64,000 bases of DNA, from contig NZ_QZCS01000004.1 in the NCBI RefSeq assembly GCF_003594915.1, positions 124,001 to 188,000 of the forward strand, read 5' to 3'. This DNA comes from Enterobacter chuandaensis. Lineage in GTDB: Bacteria; Pseudomonadota; Gammaproteobacteria; Enterobacterales; Enterobacteriaceae. Under the pieces are notes generated by a model. The model was not told where the DNA came from. It worked only from the letters and a program-made list of their open reading frames with translations, and did not search any database. A program made the translations under genes and the position numbers. Numbering within the stretch: the stretch's first letter is position 1; each line of letters starts with the position of its first letter. Below are positions 44,863 through 55,488 of the stretch, piece after piece.

Positions 44863-44892
44863 TGATAATCGGCATTATCGTGCAGTATCAAG
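44863..44892 (-). promoter_or_regulatory. Promoter/operator block of the DUF4406 gene (copy B)
   Basis: Minus strand: TTGATA (-35, 44891-44886), 17-bp spacer CTGCACGATAATGCCGA, TTATCA (-10, 44868-44863). Conserved with copy A through the -35 and the whole spacer, which argues for an operator beyond the core promoter. Confidence 0.65.
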
Positions 44893-44920
44893 CATAATCA
44901 GGCAGGCGGGTGAAATCTCG

Positions 44921-45364
44921 CTACACAGCAGACCGTTTACTCCCAACTAATGTCCAACGAAGGTAATCATAGAGCCAGTTAAAGAGCATCGTGTATGGCA
45001 GGAAAAACAGCACAAGGCCAATCTCGACAAAAAATGCCTCTGCGATCGTTAAATTCAGCATGAACATGGCCACAGGGATCAAGGTGACGATAAGGCCCGT
45101 TTCAAACCCAACCGCATGGATGGTGCGAACGAGGAACGTTCGTTGAAACTGATGTTTTTTCTGCAGGGAGTCAAAGAGCTTATTGAAGATAAAATTCCAG
45201 ACTGTTGCGGTAAGTGCGGATATCACGGACAACGAACCGGACTGGAGTACCGAAACGTTCATCAGCCATGCAAGAGACAGAGCGATGATAACGTTAGCCG
45301 TCACTTCAAAAATGACAGCGTGGAAAATCCTTTCTTTGAAGCTTTTATCGAGTTCAATTTCCAT
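44921..45364 (-). CDS. PACE-family efflux transporter
   Basis: 147-residue membrane protein with four hydrophobic helices in two BTP repeats: RIFHAVIFE (Glu20 is the expected proton-coupling residue) and RTIHAVGFE; WNFIFNKLFD and LFNWLYDY complete the signature. Relatives (AceI) export chlorhexidine and short-chain diamines. The gene and its upstream 285-bp region are more AT-rich than the surroundings, which may indicate transfer. Confidence 0.9.
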   Translation of the reverse strand: MEIELDKSFKERIFHAVIFEVTANVIIALSLAWLMNVSVLQSGSLSVISALTATVWNFIFNKLFDSLQKKHQFQRTFLVRTIHAVGFETGLIVTLIPVAMFMLNLTIAEAFFVEIGLVLFFLPYTMLFNWLYDYLRWTLVGSKRSAV

Positions 45365-45649
45365 AAGTCTACAGCAGCGGTGGTCAAAGCCTGGAGTATA
45401 TCAAACGTCTTTTAACCTTATATAAACGTAGAAGTTGGTAGCCAGCAAGCTTTCAATGACCAGGGCAATCATGGCTGTAGAAAGGCAGATTTTGCCAAAT
45501 CTTACATTGGTGCGCATAATGTATATTATGTTAAATACGATATTGAAGCCACATATCTATACCGGCCTAAATCCAACAAGTCATTAATTTCTGCCCTCCC
45601 GTTGCAACCTGATAAAAATCCCGCCATACCCTGGCGGGATTCATGCTCA
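45365..45649. other. AT-rich intergenic region
   Basis: 285 bp between the PACE gene start and the yjjJ stop. It holds the yjjJ terminator and presumably the PACE promoter; I see no further gene or repeat. It is distinctly AT-rich around 45500-45560. Confidence 0.5.
45617..45641 (-). terminator. Rho-independent terminator of yjjJ
   Basis: AATCCCGCCA/TGGCGGGATT stem, followed on the minus strand by a T run. Confidence 0.82.
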
Positions 45650-46954
45650 TTATCCCAGACGCGATATCCTTGACCTCGCCTCGTCAAGATGTGCGCGTAA
45701 TGCCGTCACGCATGGTGCAAAGCTGGCAGAGAAATGTTCGCAACCGCTGACTAAAGTAAAAAAGCGTTCAGCCAGTTCCAGAGCTTCATGCCAGATCTCT
45801 CCCTCTATTGCATCAAGTAGCGATGCCGGGCGAAGCGTATTCACGATCTCACCACCTGACTTCGGCGCGAATCCCATGGGCAGAACGTCATAGGCTGGCG
45901 CAAGATGATATGGACGACCATGCGCACTGATGAAAGACAGATTACCGTGGTGCATGTCGGTATTGCCAATCAGCATACCAAACGCCCAGAGTCGTGCTGT
46001 TCCGGCCACTGCATCAGGATGAACGCAGCCCTGCTTAACCAGCTCATTAACCAGAACAGGCCACGCCTCTCTCGCACGGCCAACAAACTCAGCCTCAAGA
46101 GCCCGCAAAGAAAAAAGCCCCTTACGCCCAAGCAGGCCTGTGCGATCGAACCGCGGGATTTCAAGAAAACGCCGTCCACCGAAATCAAATACCTCTGTTT
46201 CGACACCAAGAACGTTTAAAGCAAGATGTTCGGCGAGCAACAAATCTCGCCAGCGCTCGCTGATGGGATTTTCGTCCGCGGCTGTAAATTTGACTATGAC
46301 GTGGCCACGTTCTGTATAGGTGCAAAATTTTGGTTGTTCGCCGCCAGCAGACGAACCCGGTACATCTCCGGAACTCACGGCCAGAGCCAACGACGGATAT
46401 GCCGTGGCCCTGTCCACTGCAACAGGCGACGGCATATCCACAAAATGGTTTCGTGCCTGTTCTCCTATTAACAGATTTCCAACCGCATCGTGCCCATGCG
46501 CCAGCAAGGCCCTGATAACATCAGAGTCACTCCAGATCTCTGGATTTGCCGGCAGGCCAAGTTCGGATGAAAATCGGGATGCATACGCGCGACCAAGATA
46601 TCCCTGAGGCCGCATATCAAACAACCACCACGGCAGCCCGTCGCTATGGAGACAGACATTGTCCGTTTGTTCCATCACAAATCCATCTGGATAAACCGGA
46701 ATGAGCCGTCCCAGCGGTTTGACCTTCCCCTCTTCAGTTATGCGATATATGGGGGCCGAACTGAACCCACGAAACGGGTCTCGCAGCACATAGTGAATAG
46801 ATGGACCGGCGCCAACGCGTACAACCTCATCACCCAGTGCTTTTATCGCTCTGGAGATGGTTGGCTGACTAATCCCCATAACATCAGTAAGTTGCCTCAC
46901 TGATGTTGGGCCTTGCCTCAGCAACTGTCGTATCGTTTCGGACCGGTTTGTCAT
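45650..46954 (-). CDS. yjjJ: HipA-like kinase-fold protein YjjJ (HipH type), with N-terminal helix-turn-helix
   Basis: 434 residues. The N-terminal winged helix (about 1-60, SVRQLTDVMGISQPTISRAI) is fused to a HipA-like Ser/Thr-kinase fold: SSAGGEQPKF (ATP loop), VIVKF with Lys, FGMLIGNTDMHHGNLSF (catalytic loop) and APAYDVLP (metal-binding Asp). E. coli YjjJ has the same layout and is reported as a stand-alone toxin. No HipB-like antitoxin gene is adjacent; the fused helix-turn-helix may substitute. It lies 44 bp downstream of cusA on the same strand. Confidence 0.87.
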   Translation of the reverse strand: MTNRSETIRQLLRQGPTSVRQLTDVMGISQPTISRAIKALGDEVVRVGAGPSIHYVLRDPFRGFSSAPIYRITEEGKVKPLGRLIPVYPDGFVMEQTDNVCLHSDGLPWWLFDMRPQGYLGRAYASRFSSELGLPANPEIWSDSDVIRALLAHGHDAVGNLLIGEQARNHFVDMPSPVAVDRATAYPSLALAVSSGDVPGSSAGGEQPKFCTYTERGHVIVKFTAADENPISERWRDLLLAEHLALNVLGVETEVFDFGGRRFLEIPRFDRTGLLGRKGLFSLRALEAEFVGRAREAWPVLVNELVKQGCVHPDAVAGTARLWAFGMLIGNTDMHHGNLSFISAHGRPYHLAPAYDVLPMGFAPKSGGEIVNTLRPASLLDAIEGEIWHEALELAERFFTLVSGCEHFSASFAPCVTALRAHLDEARSRISRLG

Positions 46955-46998
46955 GAAGATGAATCACTTTATGAATAGGTAATTGAATAGCTAATTTA

Positions 46999-49900
46999 TC
47001 AGCTAATGTTTACCCTGTCATCTTCAGGAAATGCTGTCATTTTTCTCTGCCTGCGCAACCAAATTAACTTATACGCCGCCGGAATAATAAACAGCGACAG
47101 CAGCGGCGCCGTAATCATTCCGCCAATCATGGGTGCCGCTATCCGGCTCATGACTTCCGACCCTGCCCCCGTCCCCCAGAGTATCGGCAACAGGCCAGCA
47201 ATAATCACCGCCACGGTCATCGCCTTTGGCCGCACGCGCAGCACGGCGCCATGATAAAGCGCGTCATCAAGCCCCTTTTCGGTGAACGTGCCCCGATGGA
47301 ACAATACCGAATTCGCCTCAATGGCATGACGCAAATACATCAGCATGACGACCCCGAACTCAGCCGCCACACCGGCCAGGGCGATAAATCCGGTGCCGGT
47401 CGCGACCGACATATGGAAGCCCTGCCAGTACAGGAACCAGATGCCACCGACCAGGGCAAACGGCAGACTCATCAGGATCAGCAACGCCTCATCCACGCGC
47501 CGGAAGGCCAGATAAAGCAGTATGAAAATGATCATCACCGTCATCGGCACCATCAGCTTCAGCTTCTTGTTGGCGTGCTCGAGCAGTTCAAACTGCCCGG
47601 AGAATGACACGCTGGTCCCCGGTTTCAGCTTCACGTTCTGACTGATAGCCGTCTTAATGTCGTTCACCACCGACACCATATCCCTGCCCCGCGCATCGAT
47701 GTAAATCCAGCTGGCAGGCCGCGCATTCTCCGTTTTCAACATGGTCGGGCCAGAAACGACCTTAATATCAGCCACATCCCCCAGCGTGATCTGCTGCTTC
47801 ATCGGTGTCAGAATCGGCATCTCTCTCAACGTCTGCGGGCTGTTCCGGTAGTCCTGCGGGTAACGAATGTTTATCGGGTACCGGGCCACACCCTCTACCG
47901 TTTCCCCCATCGTCGCGCCGCCGATGGCCGAGGAGACAAACAGCTGCACGTCACCCACCGTCATCCCGTAGCGGGACGCTTTTTCCCGGTTGATATCAAT
48001 ATCAATGTAGCGCCCGCCCTCCAGACGTTCAGCCAGGGCTGACACCACGCCCGGCACGGTTTTCGCTACCGCCTCGATGCTTTGCGCCGTCGCGTCGATA
48101 TCAGACAAAACGGTACCGGACACCTTGATACCTATCGGGCTTTTGATCCCGGTTGAGAGCATATCAATGCGGTTTCGAATAGGCGGCACCCAGAGATTTG
48201 CCAGGCCGGGCAAACGAACGGTTTTATCCAGCTCGTCAACGATCTTGTCCATCGTCATGCCTGGCCGCCATTGATCCTCCGGCTTAAGCTGAATGGTGGT
48301 TTCCACCATTTCGAGCGGTGCGGAATCCGTTGCCGTTTCCGCCTTACCGGTCTTGCCAAAAACAGAGGCCACCTCGGGCACGGTTTTGATGAGTTTGTCC
48401 GTGGTCTGCAATAGCGCAGCAGCTTCTGCCGGCGACACGCCGGGTAACGTGGACGGCATATACAGCAGATCGCCCTCGTTGATCTTCGGCAGAAACTCGC
48501 CGCCCACCTGGCTTAAGGGCCAGATCACCGTAAGGATAGATAAAGCGGCAACGAACAGCGTTGTTTTGGGCCAGTGCAGCACCCGAACCAGCAGCGGATG
48601 ATAAGCTTTAATCAGCAGTCTGTTCAGCGGGTTGCTGGTCTCGGCGGGAATTTTTCCCCGGATCCAGAATCCCATCAGAATCGGAATCACAATGATGGCC
48701 AGCGCGGCTGCACCCGCCATGGAGTACGTTTTGGTAAAGGCCAGTGGACCAAACAGCCGCCCTTCTTGTCCCTCCAGGGTAAAGATGGGAATGAACGACA
48801 AGGTAATAATCAGCAGGCTGATAAACAGCGCGGGCCCCACTTCCACAGAGGCGTTAGTGATCACCTTCCAGCGAGTAACATTATCAATCTCTTCTCCCGG
48901 ATGCTGGTGATCCCACTCTTCCAGCCGTTTATGCGCGTTTTCAATCATCACGATGGCAGCATCCACCATCGCCCCGACGGCAATGGCGATCCCGCCCAGC
49001 GACATAATGTTGGCGTTCAGCCCCTGGAAATGCATGACGATAAAGGCAATACACAGGCCAAGCGGCAGAGAAACAATCGCCACCAGCGCGGAGCGGACGT
49101 GCCAGAGAAACAGCGCGCAGACGATGGCCACCACAATGAACTCTTCGAGGAGTTTGTAGCTCAGGTTATCAATAGAACGGTCAATTAACTGGCTGCGATC
49201 GTAGGTTGTGACAATCTCAACGCCCTCCGGCAGGCTGGCCTTCAGCGTGTTGAGTTTATCTTTCACCGCAGTGATAACGTCGCGTGCGTTTTTGCCAGAG
49301 CGCAGGATCACCACGCCACCCGCCACTTCCCCCTGCCCGTTCAGCTCGGCAATGCCGCGCCGCATTTCCGGCCCCGTTTGTACGCGGGCGACGTCGCGGA
49401 GATAAACCGGAACCCCGTTCTCGCCGGTTTTCAGGACGATGTTATTGAAATCATCCAGCGCCTGTAGATAACCGCTGGCGCGGACCATATACTCCGCTTC
49501 CGCCATTTCAACCGACGATCCCCCTGCTTCCTGGTTCGACGATTCAAGCGCCTGCTTAACCTCCGGCAGGCTGATGCCGAACTGAGTCAGCTTTAGCGGA
49601 TCTACCTGAATCTGATATTGCTTAACCACACCGCCCACCGACGCGACCTCGGCCACATTCGGGATGGTTTTCAGCTCAAATTTCAGGAACCAGTCCTGCA
49701 ATGAACGCAATTCGGCGAGATCGTGTTTTCCGCTGCGATCCACCAGCGCATACTCAAATATCCAGCCCACGCCCGTGGCATCAGGGCCGATTTCAGAGCT
49801 CACCCCGGCAGGCAGTTTGCCCTGAACCTGATTCAGGTACTCCAGCACGCGCGAACGGGCCCAGTAGAGATCGGTGCCATCTTCAAATATGACGTACACA

Positions 49901-50175
49901 TACGAATCGCCAAACTGGGAAAAACCTCGCACGGTCTTTGCGCCGGGAACCGACAGCATGGTGGTCGTGAGCGGATAGGTGACCTGGTTTTCAACAATCT
50001 GCGGGGCCTGGCCGGGATAGCTTGTTTTGATAATCACCTGAACATCAGACAGATCCGGCAAGGCATCGACCGGGGTGTTGATGATGGTCCATGTCCCCCA
50101 GACGCTGAGGAACAGCGCCCCCAGCATGACCAGGAAACGGTTGGCGACCGATCGCCGGATAATCCATTCAATCAT
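46999..50175 (-). CDS. cusA: Copper/silver efflux RND pump CusA
   Basis: 1058-residue heavy-metal RND antiporter of the inner membrane, very close to E. coli CusA and plasmid SilA. Twelve helices with large periplasmic loops. Conserved metal-relay methionines occur in [20 protein letters not shown] and [11 protein letters not shown], and the proton-relay helix [21 protein letters not shown] is intact. MIEWIIRRS at 50175 is the start by homology. The C-terminus (to VNIS) is about ten residues longer than E. coli's. Confidence 0.95.
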   Translation of the reverse strand: MIEWIIRRSVANRFLVMLGALFLSVWGTWTIINTPVDALPDLSDVQVIIKTSYPGQAPQIVENQVTYPLTTTMLSVPGAKTVRGFSQFGDSYVYVIFEDGTDLYWARSRVLEYLNQVQGKLPAGVSSEIGPDATGVGWIFEYALVDRSGKHDLAELRSLQDWFLKFELKTIPNVAEVASVGGVVKQYQIQVDPLKLTQFGISLPEVKQALESSNQEAGGSSVEMAEAEYMVRASGYLQALDDFNNIVLKTGENGVPVYLRDVARVQTGPEMRRGIAELNGQGEVAGGVVILRSGKNARDVITAVKDKLNTLKASLPEGVEIVTTYDRSQLIDRSIDNLSYKLLEEFIVVAIVCALFLWHVRSALVAIVSLPLGLCIAFIVMHFQGLNANIMSLGGIAIAVGAMVDAAIVMIENAHKRLEEWDHQHPGEEIDNVTRWKVITNASVEVGPALFISLLIITLSFIPIFTLEGQEGRLFGPLAFTKTYSMAGAAALAIIVIPILMGFWIRGKIPAETSNPLNRLLIKAYHPLLVRVLHWPKTTLFVAALSILTVIWPLSQVGGEFLPKINEGDLLYMPSTLPGVSPAEAAALLQTTDKLIKTVPEVASVFGKTGKAETATDSAPLEMVETTIQLKPEDQWRPGMTMDKIVDELDKTVRLPGLANLWVPPIRNRIDMLSTGIKSPIGIKVSGTVLSDIDATAQSIEAVAKTVPGVVSALAERLEGGRYIDIDINREKASRYGMTVGDVQLFVSSAIGGATMGETVEGVARYPINIRYPQDYRNSPQTLREMPILTPMKQQITLGDVADIKVVSGPTMLKTENARPASWIYIDARGRDMVSVVNDIKTAISQNVKLKPGTSVSFSGQFELLEHANKKLKLMVPMTVMIIFILLYLAFRRVDEALLILMSLPFALVGGIWFLYWQGFHMSVATGTGFIALAGVAAEFGVVMLMYLRHAIEANSVLFHRGTFTEKGLDDALYHGAVLRVRPKAMTVAVIIAGLLPILWGTGAGSEVMSRIAAPMIGGMITAPLLSLFIIPAAYKLIWLRRQRKMTAFPEDDRVNIS

Positions 50176-50185
50176 CATCCTCTCC

Positions 50186-51436
50186 TTAATGGCCGGAATG
50201 CGCGTCGTCAGCGGTGTCAGTCTGACGCATACGCTCCAGCGCGCCGGTAATATTGGCCTCCGAGTCAATCAGGAACAGGCCGCTGACCACCACCGACTCC
50301 CCTTCTTCCAGCCCGCTACCAATACCGGACAGCTGCTGAGATTCATGCAAAACGTGGATCGGTTTCGGCACAAAGCGCCCGTCAGCATTAACGGTAATCA
50401 CTCGCTGTTCTTTACCGGTATCAATCACGGCCTGTGACGGGATGAGCAGCATCTCCTGGCTTTGCGTATTCAGCTTCAGGTACGCGTTCATGCCCGGCTT
50501 CAGCAGTTCGTCCTTATTAGAAACCTGCAGACGCACCTGCAGCGTACGGGTGGTTTGATCCACGCTCGGCAGAAGACTCCATTTCTCCACCGGGAAAGAT
50601 TTATCCGGCCAGGCCGGTATCGAAACAGCAAACTGTGAGGTATCTTTCAGCAGATATGCGACAGACTCAGGCACCGCCGCGCTGATCCAGACCGGATCCA
50701 TGCCCTGAATTTGCGCCACCACCTTATCTTTGGAAATATTCATTCCGGTACGCAGATCGAATGCCGTGATCACCCCGTCGATGGGAGCCTTAATGGTAAA
50801 ACGGGTCTGGATGGTGCGGGTCGCGCGCAGTCTCTGAATATCGTCGTCCGGCATACCGGCCAGCCGCAGCCGTTCAAGCACCCCTTTAATCTGCGTGGGC
50901 GTACCGCCGGTGCCGGATAACAGTAAAAATTCACTCTGCGCTTCTACCCAGTCCGGGATAGTCATATCAACGAGCGGCGTACCTTTCTTCACGCGATCGC
51001 CGGTCGTCAATGGATATACTTTCTCAACGAACCCTTCCGCACGGGCCTGCACAATAACAAACTGATAGTCGTTATAGCTGACGTTAGCCGGGATCGTCTG
51101 GGCATAATTCAGCGTTCCGCGCGTCACCTTTTGCGTTTTTAAACCCAGGTTCTGAACCTGGGTCGGGTCAATACGTATCCCGGCACTGCTTTTATTCTCG
51201 TTTTCATCCGCATATTTCGGCACCAGGTCCATATCCATAAACGGGGATTTACCGGGCTTATCAAATTTAACGTCTGGCTTCATCGGGTCATACCAGAACA
51301 GCACCTTTCTTTCTGTCGCGCTATTTTCCGTTTTTTCAGATGAATGAAAAGCCTGCCATGCCGTCACGGATATCAGCCCTCCTGCAATAAGGCTGCAGAG
51401 TATGATGGCAGCATATTTTATGTTTAATGAGGCCAT
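50186..51436 (-). CDS. cusB: Copper/silver efflux periplasmic adaptor CusB
   Basis: 416-residue membrane-fusion protein linking CusA to CusC. N-terminal membrane anchor, then the metal-binding segment [20 protein letters not shown] and MDMD with Met52, Met67 and Met69 as expected ligands. Lipoyl/barrel-sandwich and hairpin domains follow. It lies 10 bp before cusA. Confidence 0.95.
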   Translation of the reverse strand: MASLNIKYAAIILCSLIAGGLISVTAWQAFHSSEKTENSATERKVLFWYDPMKPDVKFDKPGKSPFMDMDLVPKYADENENKSSAGIRIDPTQVQNLGLKTQKVTRGTLNYAQTIPANVSYNDYQFVIVQARAEGFVEKVYPLTTGDRVKKGTPLVDMTIPDWVEAQSEFLLLSGTGGTPTQIKGVLERLRLAGMPDDDIQRLRATRTIQTRFTIKAPIDGVITAFDLRTGMNISKDKVVAQIQGMDPVWISAAVPESVAYLLKDTSQFAVSIPAWPDKSFPVEKWSLLPSVDQTTRTLQVRLQVSNKDELLKPGMNAYLKLNTQSQEMLLIPSQAVIDTGKEQRVITVNADGRFVPKPIHVLHESQQLSGIGSGLEEGESVVVSGLFLIDSEANITGALERMRQTDTADDAHSGH

Positions 51437-51448
51437 GCCGTATCTCGC

Positions 51449-51790
51449 CTATTTAATGCTCTTGAGTAAAGAGATATTTCCCTGCTGAACAAAGGTAAAA
51501 TCGACCGGGCTGCCAGGCTTCAGCGCGTTAATACTCTCGTCAGCCTTGATGAACGTGAAGCGCATGGTCATTGCAGGCCAGTCGACCGCCGGGATAGCGT
51601 CATGAGAAATGGTGATTTTTTTATTCGTAAGATCGATCGCTTTTACGACACCCTTACCGTGGATAATTTGCTCTGAAGCCGCGTCGCTGGCGGCACTCAT
51701 CCCCTCGTGCTGATGAACCTCAGCCTGGAGGGTGGCAGAAAACATCACGGCGATTGCGCCGAACGCAACGGCTTTAAGTGAATTACGCAT
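51449..51790 (-). CDS. cusF: Periplasmic Cu(I)/Ag(I) chaperone CusF
   Basis: 113 residues with a signal peptide (cleavage after LQA, residue 23). The metal site His63, Trp71, Met74, Met76 (SHDAIPAVDWPAMTM) is fully conserved, including the cation-pi tryptophan. It passes Cu(I)/Ag(I) to CusB. Confidence 0.95.
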   Translation of the reverse strand: MRNSLKAVAFGAIAVMFSATLQAEVHQHEGMSAASDAASEQIIHGKGVVKAIDLTNKKITISHDAIPAVDWPAMTMRFTFIKADESINALKPGSPVDFTFVQQGNISLLKSIK

Positions 51791-51813
51791 TTTTATTTTC
51801 CTCTTTGATTAAT

Positions 51814-53199
51814 TTATTCGACCCAACCACCACCCAGCGCAGTGAAGAGATTAATTTCATTCACCTGACGGGCATAAATAAGGTCGAGAATAGTTTGCTG
51901 CGTGGAAAAAAGAGAACGTTCCGCATCGAGCACGTCGATATAGCTAACGGCACCGCCGGAATATAATCCTCTGGCACGCTGTACAGTAATATGCAGTGAA
52001 GCAAGATACCGCTGCTGCGCGTCAATTTGCTGGTTAATACTGTCCCGCAGCGCAAGCGCGTCCGCGACCTGTTTGAAGGCGGACTGAATTTTTTGCTCAT
52101 AATTCACCACCGATTGCTGCTGGCGAATTTCCGCTAATTTCAGGTTGGCGTTATTCCTGCCCGCATTAAAGATGGGGATCTCAATTTTAGGGATAAAATT
52201 CCACATTCCGCTTCCCGTGGTGAACAGGCTTGATAATTCCGTACTGCCTGTTGAAAGCCCGCTGGTCAGTGAAATGGACGGGAAAAAGGCCGCGCGCGCT
52301 GCGCCAATATTCGCATCAGCCGCTTTTAGCTGATACTCCGCCTCCATAATATCCGGGCGCTGCAGCAGGATTTCTGATGAAAGATGAGGCGGCAGTTTTA
52401 CCGGCGTAATATCCCGGGCATTCATTCCGCCATCATCCGGCAATGCGCGATAGGTTCCCAGGACCAGATGCAGGGCGTTACTGGCCTGCGCCAGTTCCCC
52501 CTCTCTTTTGGCGATCTCTGCCTGGGTACTTTCAATCTGGCCACGGGCCTGCTCCAGCGCCAGAACGTTCGTACTGCCCGTCACCAGCTGCCGCTCAACG
52601 AAAGCATAAGACTGCCGGTAATTTTTCAGGGTATCCCGTGCAATACGCAGCTGTTTAAACGCCAGCTGCTGATTGAAATAGCTTTGCGACACGTTTGCGA
52701 TGAGCAAAATATGCACCGCGCGACGCGCTTCTTCACTGGCGAAATAGTTTTGCCGGTCGGCCTCGCTCATGTTTCTGAGCCTGCCGAAAAAGTCGAGATC
52801 GTAGCTAAGCGCCAGGCCCGCGTCATACTCCTGCGCGGTGGGTTTGTCACTTTTCAGCCCGCCGCGGTAGGTAATACCCGAGGAGGCATTCAACTGAGGA
52901 TAACGATCCGCATCCGTCACGTTGAACTGCGCCCGGGCCTCTTCGACCTTCAGGGCGGCCATTTTTATATCGCGGTTGTTCTTCAGGGCTTCTGTAATCA
53001 GCCCCGCAACCTGAGGATCGGCAAAAAAGTGACGCCAGCCAGTGTCCTGATAGCCTGAAGCCGCGGGCATCAGGCCGTTGCGGGAAAGCGAAAACTGCCG
53101 GGGTACCGGTGATGCGGGCCGCTGGTACTCGGGGGCCAGCGAGACGCAGCCTGCAAGGATAAATACCGTACTGATGCTTAGTCGTTTTAACAGGAACAT
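51814..53199 (-). CDS. cusC: Copper/silver efflux outer-membrane channel CusC
   Basis: 461-residue TolC-like outer-membrane lipoprotein. [18 protein letters not shown] at 53199 gives the lipobox (Cys18); longer upstream readings run into the regulatory region. Conserved [32 protein letters not shown] and [19 protein letters not shown] match E. coli CusC. First gene of cusCFBA. Confidence 0.94.
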   Translation of the reverse strand: MFLLKRLSISTVFILAGCVSLAPEYQRPASPVPRQFSLSRNGLMPAASGYQDTGWRHFFADPQVAGLITEALKNNRDIKMAALKVEEARAQFNVTDADRYPQLNASSGITYRGGLKSDKPTAQEYDAGLALSYDLDFFGRLRNMSEADRQNYFASEEARRAVHILLIANVSQSYFNQQLAFKQLRIARDTLKNYRQSYAFVERQLVTGSTNVLALEQARGQIESTQAEIAKREGELAQASNALHLVLGTYRALPDDGGMNARDITPVKLPPHLSSEILLQRPDIMEAEYQLKAADANIGAARAAFFPSISLTSGLSTGSTELSSLFTTGSGMWNFIPKIEIPIFNAGRNNANLKLAEIRQQQSVVNYEQKIQSAFKQVADALALRDSINQQIDAQQRYLASLHITVQRARGLYSGGAVSYIDVLDAERSLFSTQQTILDLIYARQVNEINLFTALGGGWVE

Positions 53200-53269
53200 A
53201 ACGCTTCTCGTCCAGAGTTTGACGAGGGCTACTCTACGGAACGCATCCTGTTTGACGGGTGACAGGATA

Positions 53270-53285
53270 ATGACAATGTTGTCAT
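53270..53285. promoter_or_regulatory. CusR box between cusC and cusR
   Basis: ATGACAATGTTGTCAT, a perfect 16-bp palindrome apart from its TG centre, matching the E. coli CusR box ATGACAATTTTGTCAT at 15 of 16. It lies 71 bp from cusC and 71 bp from cusR, so it can serve both. Confidence 0.85.
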
Positions 53286-53356
53286 CTTTAACGTATGTCA
53301 TTGTTAATGATCGCGGGCACAATAGAATGTCCTCAGCAGCCAGCCTGGGGAGCAAG

Positions 53357-54040
53357 ATGAAATTACTGATCGTTGAAGACGAGATTAAAACCGGTGAGTA
53401 CCTGAGTAAGGGGCTGACTGAAGCGGGGTTTGTGGTGGATCGCGCGGACAACGGCCTGACCGGCTACCATCTCGCCATGACCGCTGATTATGATTTGCTG
53501 ATCCTGGATATCATGCTACCCGATGTGAACGGCTGGGATATTGTCCGCATGCTCCGCTCAGCGGGCAAAGGGATGCCCATACTGTTACTCACGGCGCTCG
53601 GCACCATTGAACACCGGGTGAAGGGGCTTGAGCTGGGCGCGGACGATTATCTGATTAAGCCGTTTGCCTTTGCGGAGCTGCTCGCCCGGGTCAGGACGCT
53701 GTTAAGACGCGGAAATACGGTGATCGCAGAAAGCCAGCTTCAGGCGGCTGACCTGACGGTCGATCTCGTTTCGCGAAAAGTCAGCCGCGCAGGAAACCGG
53801 ATCCTGCTCACCAGCAAAGAGTTCAGCCTGCTGGAGTTTTTCCTGCGCCACCAGGGAGAAGTGCTGCCCCGCTCGCTGATTGCCTCCCAGGTCTGGGACA
53901 TGAACTTTGACAGCGACACAAACGCGATTGATGTGGCGGTAAAGAGGCTGCGCGCGAAAATCGATAACGATTTTGAACCGAAGCTGATCCAGACCGTGCG
54001 CGGCGTGGGCTATATGCTGGAGGCACCGGATGCGCGCTAA
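53357..54040 (+). CDS. cusR: Copper/silver response regulator CusR
   Basis: 227-residue OmpR-family regulator; phosphoacceptor Asp51 ([10 protein letters not shown]), Lys101 (KPF), C-terminal winged helix. [20 protein letters not shown] at 53357 is the start, after GGGGAGC. Overlaps cusS by 11 bp. The divergent cusCFBA shares a CusR box. Confidence 0.94.
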   Translation: MKLLIVEDEIKTGEYLSKGLTEAGFVVDRADNGLTGYHLAMTADYDLLILDIMLPDVNGWDIVRMLRSAGKGMPILLLTALGTIEHRVKGLELGADDYLIKPFAFAELLARVRTLLRRGNTVIAESQLQAADLTVDLVSRKVSRAGNRILLTSKEFSLLEFFLRHQGEVLPRSLIASQVWDMNFDSDTNAIDVAVKRLRAKIDNDFEPKLIQTVRGVGYMLEAPDAR

Positions 54041-55484
54041 GCTCTTCAGGCGCCCTTTCTCGCTTGCCCTGCGGCTGACCTTCTTTATCAGTCTCTCCAC
54101 CATCCTGGCCTTTTTCGCCTTTACCTGGTTTATGCTGCAGTCCGTTGAAAAGCATTTCGCCGAGCAGGATATCAGCGACCTGCAACAGATCAGCACCGCG
54201 ATGCACCGCATCCTGCAGTCTCCGGCCGATCCCGACCAAAAGAAAATCAGCAAGCTTAACGAGTCGATTGCCAGCTACCGCAACGTGGCCGTCCTGCTTC
54301 TCGATCCGCAGGGAAATGTCCTTTTCAGCTCGGCGCAAGGGACGGCATTACGCCCCGCGATGAATACGACGGATTTCAATGCACACCGTCGCGCGCAGGA
54401 GGTGTTTCTCTGGACGGTCGAAGACTCTGCTGATCCCATGCATGCCGGGTCCGGCATGCAAATGGAAACGTACCGGATTATCGCCTCTTCGGGAACGGTG
54501 ACGTTGCAGGGTAAAACGCAGGGCTACGTGATGCTGATCGGGCTCTCGATTAATTTTCATCTGCATTACCTCGATGCGCTGAAAAAGAATCTGTTTGCCA
54601 TTGCCGCAGCGATGAGCCTGCTGATTATTTTTGTCATTCGCGTTGCGGTACGCCAGGGGCATTTGCCCCTGCGCAACGTCAGTACCGCCATTAAAAATAT
54701 CACCTCGGAGAATCTTGACGCACGCCTGGAGCCCTCGCGCGTGCCCGTTGAGCTGGAACAGCTTGTCATCTCCTTCAACCATATGATTGAAAAGATTGAA
54801 GATGTCTTTACCCGACAGGCCAATTTCTCTGCCGATATCGCCCACGAGATCAGAACCCCCATTACCAACCTGGTGACGCAAACCGAAATCGCGCTGAGCC
54901 AGAACCGCTCTCAAAAAGAGCTTGAAGACGTTCTGTACTCCAGCCTTGAAGAGTACAACCGGATGACCCGGATGGTCAGCGACATGCTTTTCCTGGCACA
55001 GGCGGACAATAATCAGCTGATCCCGGATCGGGTGATGTTTGATTTGCGTGCGGAAGTCATGAAAGTGTTCGATTTCTTCGAAGCCTGGGCCGAAGAACGC
55101 AACATCACGCTGAAATGTAACGGGCTGCCGTGCCTGACGGAGGGGGATCCGCAGATGTTCAGAAGAGCGATTAATAATCTGTTATCCAATGCCCTGCGCT
55201 ATACCCCGGAGGGGAAAACGGTGACCATCTCGCTCAGGGAGCAGGAAAGCGATGTTGAACTGGTGGTGGAGAACCCCGGCACCGCCATCCCGGAAGCACA
55301 TCTGCCGAGGCTGTTTGACCGTTTCTACCGGGTGGATCCGTCAAGACAGCGTAAAGGCGAAGGCAGCGGAATTGGTCTTGCCATCGTCAAGTCCATCGTT
55401 ACCGCACACCACGGAAAAATCCGCGTGGAGTCTGACGCGGTATCAACGCGATTCATCCTCAACGTGCCGAAAAAAACTGTTTGA
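54030..55484 (+). CDS. cusS: Copper/silver sensor kinase CusS
   Basis: 484-residue heavy-metal sensor kinase: TM1 (about 15-37), a periplasmic sensor domain of about 150 residues with a Met/His-rich segment (Met137, His138, Met143, Met145) suited to Ag(I)/Cu(I), TM2 (about 186-207), HAMP, H-box with phospho-His272 ([12 protein letters not shown]), and G2 motif [14 protein letters not shown]. Co-transcribed with cusR. Confidence 0.93.
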   Translation: MRAKLFRRPFSLALRLTFFISLSTILAFFAFTWFMLQSVEKHFAEQDISDLQQISTAMHRILQSPADPDQKKISKLNESIASYRNVAVLLLDPQGNVLFSSAQGTALRPAMNTTDFNAHRRAQEVFLWTVEDSADPMHAGSGMQMETYRIIASSGTVTLQGKTQGYVMLIGLSINFHLHYLDALKKNLFAIAAAMSLLIIFVIRVAVRQGHLPLRNVSTAIKNITSENLDARLEPSRVPVELEQLVISFNHMIEKIEDVFTRQANFSADIAHEIRTPITNLVTQTEIALSQNRSQKELEDVLYSSLEEYNRMTRMVSDMLFLAQADNNQLIPDRVMFDLRAEVMKVFDFFEAWAEERNITLKCNGLPCLTEGDPQMFRRAINNLLSNALRYTPEGKTVTISLREQESDVELVVENPGTAIPEAHLPRLFDRFYRVDPSRQRKGEGSGIGLAIVKSIVTAHHGKIRVESDAVSTRFILNVPKKTV

Positions 55485-55488
55485 GCGG

